DNA from: Paracentrotus lividus
Lineage: Eukaryota; Echinodermata; Echinoidea; Camarodonta; Echinidae
Assembly (NCBI GenBank): GCA_940671915.1
Contig: CALNVZ010000174.1
Span: 25,115,355 to 25,179,354, forward strand
Direction of reading: 5' to 3'
DNA length: 64,000 nucleotides
Position numbers and translations under genes: made by a program
Part shown: positions 58,201 to 64,000 of the stretch, in pieces
Numbering within the stretch: position 1 is the stretch's first letter
Layout of the letters: each line of letters begins with the position of its first letter
Notes under the pieces: model-generated
The model's input: only the letters and a program-made list of their open reading frames with translations
Told to the model about the DNA's origin: nothing
Databases searched by the model: none

Positions 58201-61200
58201 CTTCCAATGAAGGATGAACAAGCACCAGTGAATAGGTAAGATTCTTATCTTTAATGTAATTTTGTAATATTCAAAATGAAGGATATGTATGCTCATTTCA
58301 TTCATTAGTTCTTGTGTGTTTTCAGGTCACCTCCCTCCCATGAAGAACAACATCAAACTTCAAAACAAAACCGACAGGCATAAACGTTGGTGTAATAAAT
58401 TCTGAAATGTTGAATGGACATGATATGGAACTATGGATGTTTAATTTAATTTGTCTTTGTTCTGCCTTTTTGTTTGTATTTGTTCAGCCCGAAAGGACTA
58501 TCTGAGATACCATCTAAATCAGAAGAGACTAAACAAGACACTTCTATGGAGGAGTCAGAGAGAGGTAAGATAACGTGGAATTTGATACTAAATACTCATA
58601 TTAGTTACATTTTTTTCCCCTCGCTGTTAATTCTCATATGTTTTTGTGTGTCATTGCCAATGTGTATTTACTTTTATCCTATCATTATGTTTGTTAAGAA
58701 TTGTTTCCATGAACATTGGCAGTTCTTTATACTTCAGTCAAACTTTGAGAGATTAATACCAGGCCAATAACAGATAAAATAATGGTCTACCTTGTATATT
58801 GAGGTGAATATTTTATTGATTATTGGTTAAAGGTGGGAATGACTGGAGTATTATTTTGGCTGAAAATATAGAGGATACTGTGACTATCTGTGAAGCTCAA
58901 GAAAGAAGCATGAAATATTACAAAAACGTAATGATTTACTGTTTTTGATGATTACAGAGAAAGGAGCCTTTGGTTCCTTAGAGGTGATAGAAGTGAGTGG
59001 AGCTTGGAAGGTCACAGAAGGTGGAAAGCAGGAGAGCAACGACACGGTCATTGATGAAGGTACTCAAACGCAAACAGCTAGTAAGAATGATCAGTTTTTT
59101 CCAAATGTATAAATGCTTAGCCCTATCTGGACCCTGTAACATATAAGGAGTTACAATTAATTGCAAGTTTATTACAACCAATCTGATTGGTTCACAGGGA
59201 GATTGTTATGCAAGATGTCTATGCAACAAGGATTCCGATTGACTCCTATCAATGTACAATTGGTTGTAATTCTTTATGTTACAGGGCCCAGAAATGCTAA
59301 TTTGTAGGGATTCCCAGTGTTTCATGTAGCGTTTTGGTTGAGAATTCTGGAAGTGTTGTGCACACTCTGGATTCCTCAATATCCAGCTCTTGTAGAATTC
59401 TTTAGTATTTAAATTTATGTGGAAAACATAATTTATTTTAATTTTAAAAACACAAATATTCACGCATTAAAATACATAATTGTTTTAACCCTATCCTAAC
59501 TGGGGGGGGGGGGGGGGGGGGGTCATTTTGACCCCCCTGTACGAAATCCGCGACTGCCGCGCAACCGCTGCAAATCACTACCCGGCGTTGCATGATTTTT
59601 GTCTTTCAAGTGTCCCGCAACTTTTGACACAAAGTTTGAAAAAAATCAGACATTCCGTTGTTGCGTTACGTAACATCATGTAATTGCATGTCAGGCCAAA
59701 ATTCAACGAAAAATACTGCTTTTCCTAAATTGCTTTATAACAGTGATAATTGTGCCTTCTAAGACTCGATTAAATTTGTCTTTATATTGATCAAAAAACA
59801 ATTCTCAAGCATAAAAAATCCCCAAAACAAAGAAATACATAAGAAATAAAAACAATAGAATACATGAGAAATTAACAAAACAATAGAATACAAAAAACAA
59901 TTAAAATTAATTTTCCAAATTCATGATTTTAATATTGTTGATTAGCTATTCAGCAACTTTTAGAAGAAAAAAAATTGAGTTTCATAACTATGTTTATTAA
60001 TGAAATATTAACGATTTCAGTAAAAATCATCTAATTTGCATACATGAGTATGCATAAAGTAGCATAAATTGAAAAAGTGATTTTTTTTTTTTCCCAAAAA
60101 AACCCAAATCAGCAGACCCTTTACATGCGCATCGAAGTTCATGCAAAATTTTGCAGCAATCAGACTTTCTGCCGCTGAGATAATCAGGGGGGGGGGCGTG
60201 AAAAAGCCCAGTTGTAATAGGGTTAAGTATAATACTGTAAGTTGTCTGCTCTGGATCAGGCATTGCCATTTTATAATTTATATTTTCCCAGCAGAATGGC
60301 CATAACAGATTCATGGTCAGCAAGTAATATGAAGTTTTGACTTTTCTATGAACTATATCTAAATAATAATATGAGTTTGTACAACTAGGTTATCAGTGAC
60401 TGGATTTCCCAACTTGAATAAAATGTTTTTACCCAGCTGAGAGGAAGACTTGAACTTTTTCCTTTGCCTCATTTATTCAATACAATCAAGAACTAATTTA
60501 GTAAATTTTTAATTATTTATGTATTCTCATTTTAAAAAAAGCCCATCATATTTCGCCACAGCTTTTAGTACCTTGACTTTTCCCATCCGTTTGAAGACTA
60601 GCCAGATGGAATGTTATATTGGAGCGAAACCATTTCCAAGGGGTAACGGTCCTAAAGCTAATTTCTGTGTGTTTTTTTTTTTTTTTTTCATTTTTCAGTA
60701 CCAGAATTGCGAGATCAGGAGCCCTCTGATGCGGTGGTGGTATCAGCCCTAGGGATGCTTAATGCCAACAAAGTTCCAACTCTAGCAGCATTAGGAACAT
60801 CAGATATGTCTTTCCCATGCCTTGTGGCTGGAGTTAGTATACGAAAAGAAGACCAAGAAAAAGCAAGTAGCAGCAAGGAGGATTCTAGTAGGAACAGTAT
60901 AATAGAGACAGACAATTTAGTAGAGCTTGACGGCCCTAAGGATGGAGAGGAAAATGGTGATGATGCAGGCACAGGTGGAGCTCCATCCAAGAAGCCGATC
61001 TTTGCTGATGCTTATCTTGGAGATTCGGTTGATGGGAATGTCGATGAGAGAGGTGGAAGCAAAGTAGCATATACGAACTACTTAATTGTTTACTGCATGA
61101 TGTACAAGGGACAACCGCTGCCGGTCCTCAAAAAACCTGGTGAGAAAGCGTCGTCATCATCTGGCTTTCATAAAACGCAAAGCATGTACTTCTCGCTTTC

Positions 61201-64000
61201 GCAGGAGACTCAAAAGCTTGACCTGGAGGAGGATGAACTGGCGGGGTACAGTGACCTGGAAGACCCTCTTAATTTCCAATTCTCACCCTTGGTGAACAAC
61301 AACCCTCCACCGGTGGCTGCTGGCTCAGGTTCTGTAATGTCTAAACAGGTCTCTATGACTGTGAGTGCTGTACAATGTGTGGAGCTGCCAGAGGTAGTCC
61401 AAACAAACGATTACTTGGTGACGTCCGTCAGATCATCCCTGGATGAACAGCATCTGATTGTTGTCCTCAGTCCATGTACGGGAAAGATGTTCGAGAGGGA
61501 AACGATAGACGGTGGTATAAGTGAAAATGAAGACCTACCAATTGGGAGCAAAGAGTCTAAATCTGAATCAGTGCAAAATGACTTGAACAAAGGCAGCTCC
61601 CCTTTCATGGAGATGAGTAATGAAGATTGTAGTACAGGGGGAGACGAGGTCGATACAGGACCTCACTCCTCTGAGAAAGACAATGTTGATGCAAGGACTA
61701 ATCAACCACGCTTTGTGGAGGATTTACCTCCTCGGGCATCATCAGGTGGTTTTCTAGTTATCTACAAGTTAAAGCGTGAAGGTCAGATGATATCAATAGA
61801 GAAGGAACCATGCCATATACATCGGATACCCTCCCCTGAGGATTCATTGTCATACCTCACACCTCTCCCCTCGGGGGTGACGGACGCGAGCAGTGATGAG
61901 GAGGAAGTGGATCCATACATGGACATCTCCACAGACACATTGGATAAAGATGAAACTGATTCATCATCATTGCCTTCCATAGGCAAGTGGACAGCACTAA
62001 CTCAAGATGGTCACCTGATTGTTTTTGATGCTGCCTCTTTCTCAGTACTCCTCTCTATCTTGCCATCCCAGTTTGACTTCACCCTGGCCTCCTTTGGTCC
62101 AGAGGACAAGACAAATCACTACGTAGCTCTAACGTACTGCACGGGGATGGAGAGACTTTGCGTATGCACTGGTGGTGGGAAGATAAGCTTCTTACAGCTG
62201 GATGAAGGAGAACCCTCACAGTCAATCAAGATGCATAGCAAGGCTGATCAAATGGATTCAGGGAAAACTGCAATACTAGATAGCAAGCTGACTGCTAAGA
62301 TTGACAAGTCCAGTGAGTATTAACTGCAAAATCTTGTTTTTATACCTCCGCCACCGAAGGTGGTGCCGGAGGCATTATGTTTTCGGGTTGTCCGTCCGTC
62401 CGTACGTCCGTCCCGTTTTCGTTCTCGCGATAACAAAGGAGAGAGATCATATGGGAGGGCAATAACTGATTAGATTTTGGGGTCAAAGGTCAAAGGTCAC
62501 AGAGGTCATTGTGTACATGAAAATGGCTTGTTCTCGCAATAAACTTAAAAACTGTTTGACGGATCAATTTCAAACTGGGTCATATGTGCATATGGGACGG
62601 ACAATATTCTGATTAGAATTTAGAGTCATGAGGTCAAAGTTCAAAGCCACAGAGGACATGTGTACGTGAAAATGGCTTGTTCTTGCGATAACTTAAGAAC
62701 AGTTTGATGGATGAACATCAAACTTGGGTCATGTGTGCATATGGTAGGGACAATGAATTTATTATATTTTGAGGTCATGAAGTCAAAGGTCAAGGGTCAC
62801 AGACGTCATTGTATACATGAAAATGGCACGTTCTTGCTGTAACTCTGAACCGTTTTATGGATCAACTTCAAACTTGGGTCATGTGGGAGGAAAGATGAAC
62901 TGATTAGATTTTTGAGGTCAGGACTCAAAGGTCACTGGTTATTTAGTAAATGACTCGTTTGTGCAACTGAAGGACCTTTGACAGATCAACTTAAACATGT
63001 TTATCCTTTTTATTACATCAGATAGCCATCCTTCTGAGTTGGAAATAATTCTGATGATACAACTTTAATAGATTTGGGGTCAATATCTCAAAGATGTCAT
63101 GTATAAATGGATTTTTCCGATGTGGCAATACGGAGGCATGCCTTCCGACCGTGCGCGGTCGAAGATTATCTAGTTTAAAACATATTTATGACAATGAACA
63201 TTATGACTTGACTCCTTTGTAACTTATTATACTATGCTGATGAGAAAGTTCCATCTTAAAAATGGAAATTAATAAAATAACAAATTACTTCAATAATCAC
63301 ATGACCCTCTCTTACCTTGCTTTTGTTCCCCGAGAACAATGCTAGACCGAACCACATAGACTACCAAACATTTTTCCTATTCACTGCCCTCCCATAATCC
63401 CCTGCCTCACGCCTGCCTGAACACGACGTGGCGTTAGCCCGCCAAGCAATTATCTTCATTCTGTTTTTTCGAGTCGTGCGGACCGGACGTTCCTGAAATC
63501 TCGGGTGAGCTCGTTCCTACTTGCGATTTGATTTTATATATCCAAAATATTGCGCTTCCAAAAGCCTCTTATTACGCCTAGCGTTAATTTCGGGTGCTTT
63601 AGGTTTTTTGCGCCCCTCCTTTTGGCCAAGAATTACTTCCTTTTTAGACGTTTTCTTTCCGTTCCAACCCAGTCCACTCGTTATTTTGTACGTGGTTGTT
63701 GTTGGTGGTCGGTTGGGCGCCTGTTTTTCCTTTGAAAACTCAGTCCGATCTTCTCCGACTCTTCCCCTTGGGTTGTTCCTCTTAGGAGGGTTTCCTTCTT
63801 CATTTCTATTCTAATTTTGACATTCAAGTACGTTTTGTATTTTATTGTCCTTGTTTTCCGCGGCCTCGTGGCCTTTTGGCGGGAATCTGCCGGGTCCTCG
63901 GACTTCCGGTTTTTGTCTGCCGCCATCTTGTTGTCGGCGTGTGTGTGTGTATGTGTGTCGAGCGCTCTCTTTCTAGTCGCTCTTCCGGTGCATATTCCGT
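52051..64000 (+). CDS. BIRC6: BIRC6/BRUCE ubiquitin ligase, 5' part (11 exons, continues)
   Basis: BIRC6 is a giant (about 4,800 residues in human) membrane-associated E2/E3 hybrid and caspase/SMAC-binding IAP. Exons: 52051-52228, 53823-54004, 54743-54871, 55336-55582, 56318-56363, 56663-56745, 57298-57418, 57907-58235, 58488-58564, 58958-59080, 60699-62312. About 1,043 codons lie in the window; the last exon ends in phase 1 at GTGAGT and the next is outside. Matches to human BIRC6: VGCRKDLNGILLLD versus VGLRKDLGGVLLLD, MAQAGFYHQP, and the near-identical BIR block CFTCSVCLVCWEPTDEPWSE. All phases agree except inside exon 4, which is one base short. The E2 (UBC) domain lies far downstream, outside the window. 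Confidence 0.93.
52689..53161. repeat. Two-unit tandem repeat with TGTCCGGACA palindromes
   Basis: Units at 52689-52917 and 52918-53161. Each begins ATACCCAGTTG(C/T)TGTATGT with CCGGACAGGTTGGAT, and ends AAGTGTCCGGACA followed by CCCCCCATCCTA. TCCGGACA occurs near each end of each unit. It lies in BIRC6 intron 1. Confidence 0.8.
53823..54004 (+). CDS. BIRC6: BIRC6 exon 2: propeller blade
   Basis: 182 nt, phase 1 in, phase 0 out. Reads PASSRVECRYLSGSDQVFLT then DGHSVGLRKDLGGVLLLDSA and LQTPV. Human: VKCQYISAVDKVIFVDDYAV, GCRKDLNGILLLDTALQTPV. Confidence 0.93.
54473..54671. mobile_element. TIR element CTGTATAAG, family copy 2
   Basis: 199 bp, CTGTATAAGTGGTTATTTTC to GGCTTATACAG, TA outside both ends. 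The body holds several TTCGCG/CGCGAA motifs. Related to 35519-35688. It ends 71 bases before BIRC6 exon 3. Confidence 0.75.
54743..54871 (+). CDS. BIRC6: BIRC6 exon 3
   Basis: 129 nt, phase 0 to 0. Reads ASQLLACLRKNKIANAESVM then ESIEEELERYKLPNDHAYHK. Human has EAQQLLSACLEK at the matching place. Helical linker between propeller blades and the BIR region. Confidence 0.85.
55336..55582 (+). CDS. BIRC6: BIRC6 exon 4, apparent one-base gap
   Basis: Reads WATVHLRLPHATLKKVVTLV then ELCRTHQRVSALPICTAILD and RSSEALSDGPWLG in one frame. It then continues GDTTIEKSQMYSEATRRQTF and AQWPHMDYK in the next frame. Human has RSLMYSEANRRETFTSWPHVGY here. The switch falls at a run of five Gs (55495-55499). 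A sixth G would make the exon 248 nt, keep one frame throughout and give the phase that exon 5 needs. The second half starts the BIR domain. Confidence 0.85.
56318..57418 (+). CDS. BIRC6: BIRC6 exons 5-7: BIR domain
   Basis: Exon 5 (56318-56363) reads WALPEPMAQAGFYHQ. Exon 6 (56663-56745) reads PSSIGDDRAMCFTCSVCLVC then WEPTDEPW. Exon 7 (57298-57418) reads SEHERHSPTCPFVRGEPTHN. The zinc ligands of the CxxC...H...C fold are present: Cys pair in CLVC, His in ERHS, Cys in PTC. BIR of BIRC6 binds SMAC and caspases. Confidence 0.95.
57907..58235 (+). CDS. BIRC6: BIRC6 exon 8: propeller blade and Ser/Thr-rich loop
   Basis: 329 nt, phase 0 in, phase 2 out. Reads ISCVSEGNTSCLMATSTESG then RVCIWEVHDQLKLAIRFIVN (human: CIWDVSKLMKVHLKFEIN), then a low-complexity Ser/Thr/Gly run at about 58130-58195 made of AGT/AGC/ACC codons, a likely length-variable loop. 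Confidence 0.9.
58488..59080 (+). CDS. BIRC6: BIRC6 exons 9-10: linker
   Basis: Exon 9 (58488-58564) reads PKGLSEIPSKSEETKQDTSM then EESER. Exon 10 (58958-59080) reads KGAFGSLEVIEVSGAWKVTE then GGKQESNDTVIDEGTQTQTA. Conservation is low, but phases (2 to 1 to 1) and splice sites agree. The human counterpart region is also an acidic, variable loop. Confidence 0.75.
59128..59283. mobile_element. MITE with CTGG(A/G)CCCTGTAACATA ends
   Basis: Left arm CTGGACCCTGTAACATATAA, right arm the complement of CTGGGCCCTGTAACATAAAG, with ATTACAA/CAATTG similarity farther in. Starts about 50 bases after BIRC6 exon 10. Its middle matches 17925-18040. Confidence 0.7.
59489..60222. mobile_element. piggyBac-like MITE, CCCTAT ends, TTAA flanks
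   Basis: Ends CCCTATCCTAACTGGG and the complement of CCCTATTACAACTGGG, TTAA directly outside (59485-59488, 60223-60226). Long G runs lie near both ends. 734 bp, no transposase. TTAA duplication with CCC ends is typical of piggyBac. Related to 36550-36767. Confidence 0.75.
60699..62312 (+). CDS. BIRC6: BIRC6 exon 11: rest of the propeller
   Basis: 1,614 nt, phase 1 to 1. Conserved blocks: SFPCLVAGVSI (human PFPCLLAGGLL), SGGFLVIYKLKREGQMISIE (human SGGYLVLYKMN..RIVTLE), GKWTALTQDGHLIVFD and YCTGMERLCVCTGGGKISFL (human YCSGTDRLCACTKGGELHFL). Between them lie acidic/Ser-rich loops. Large single exons here are unusual only in length. Confidence 0.93.
62338..63174. repeat. Dispersed repeat with hairpin head, copy B
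   Basis: Same head as 43936 (CCTCCGCCACCGAAGGTGGT..., GTCCGTCC run) and same end (ACGGAGGCATGCCTTCCGAC, GCGGTCGAAGATTATCTAG). Internal units, period about 145-155, are more diverged: AAACTTGGGTCAT, GGTCAAAGGTCAAAGGTCAC and variants recur near 62484, 62632, 62779 and 62914. It begins 25 bases after BIRC6 exon 11. Confidence 0.85.
63420..64000 (-). other. GC-richer block, possible minus-strand first exon
   Basis: Composition shifts from AT-rich to mixed/GC-rich at about 63420 and stays so to the edge. On the minus strand CAAGATGGCGGCAGAC (63931-63916) is a YY1-type start motif. It opens a frame of 81 codons from 63926 to 63681 (MAADKNRKSEDPADSRQKAT and on), very basic. An ETS-like ACCGGAAGAGC lies just upstream of it. 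It could equally be the edge of a mobile element. I cannot decide from one edge. Confidence 0.35.

Noticed and set aside
1-64000. CRISPR arrays, operons, bacterial promoters or rRNA
   Set aside because: The window is eukaryotic with spliced genes; no regularly spaced repeat-spacer array or rRNA sequence was seen.

Overview
The window is eukaryotic nuclear DNA, AT-rich, with split genes, long introns and dense short inverted-repeat transposons. Gene content and repeat style suggest a marine invertebrate deuterostome, most likely an echinoderm such as a sea urchin. This is inference: no species-specific marker was tested. Two host genes lie head to tail on the + strand.

Gene 1 (1555-46769) is MIA3/TANGO1, the ER-exit-site receptor for bulky cargo such as collagen. 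I could join 28 coding exons by phase with no internal stop, giving 11,406 nt or about 3,801 residues. The order is signal peptide, MIA-type SH3 domain (exons 1-3), acidic lumenal exon 4, a giant 4,734-nt exon 5, acidic exons 6-7, transmembrane exon 8, a 25-nt micro-exon 9, cytosolic coiled coils (exons 10-23) and a proline-rich tail (exons 24-28) that in the family binds Sec23. The most unusual part is exon 5. It encodes about 1,578 lumenal residues made of some 23 degenerate units with a period near 50 residues, each a hydrophobic Tyr/Leu-Met helix followed by a cysteine pair. I do not recognise this domain. The exon is phase-symmetric, so it could be skipped cleanly.

Gene 2 (52051 to beyond 64000) is the 5' part of BIRC6/BRUCE/Apollon, the giant E2/E3 hybrid ubiquitin ligase and inhibitor of apoptosis. 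Eleven exons cover the N-terminal beta-propeller and the BIR domain. Exon 4 appears to lack one base in a G run; this reads as an assembly or homopolymer error or a rare allele. A CRE palindrome lies just before the start codon.

The intergenic stretch (46770-52050) holds the MIA3 3' UTR, with a 141-bp tandem repeat, and AT-rich sequence. The introns carry many terminal-inverted-repeat elements of Tc1/mariner, PIF/Harbinger, hAT-like and piggyBac-like type, a degenerate antisense L2/CR1-like LINE, two tRNA-derived SINEs, fold-back arrays and microsatellites. They also carry two copies of a dispersed repeat whose internal 157-bp units hold nuclear-receptor-like motifs. Several insertions touch splice signals. 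The last 580 bases are GC-richer and may hold the first exon of a minus-strand gene or the edge of a mobile element.
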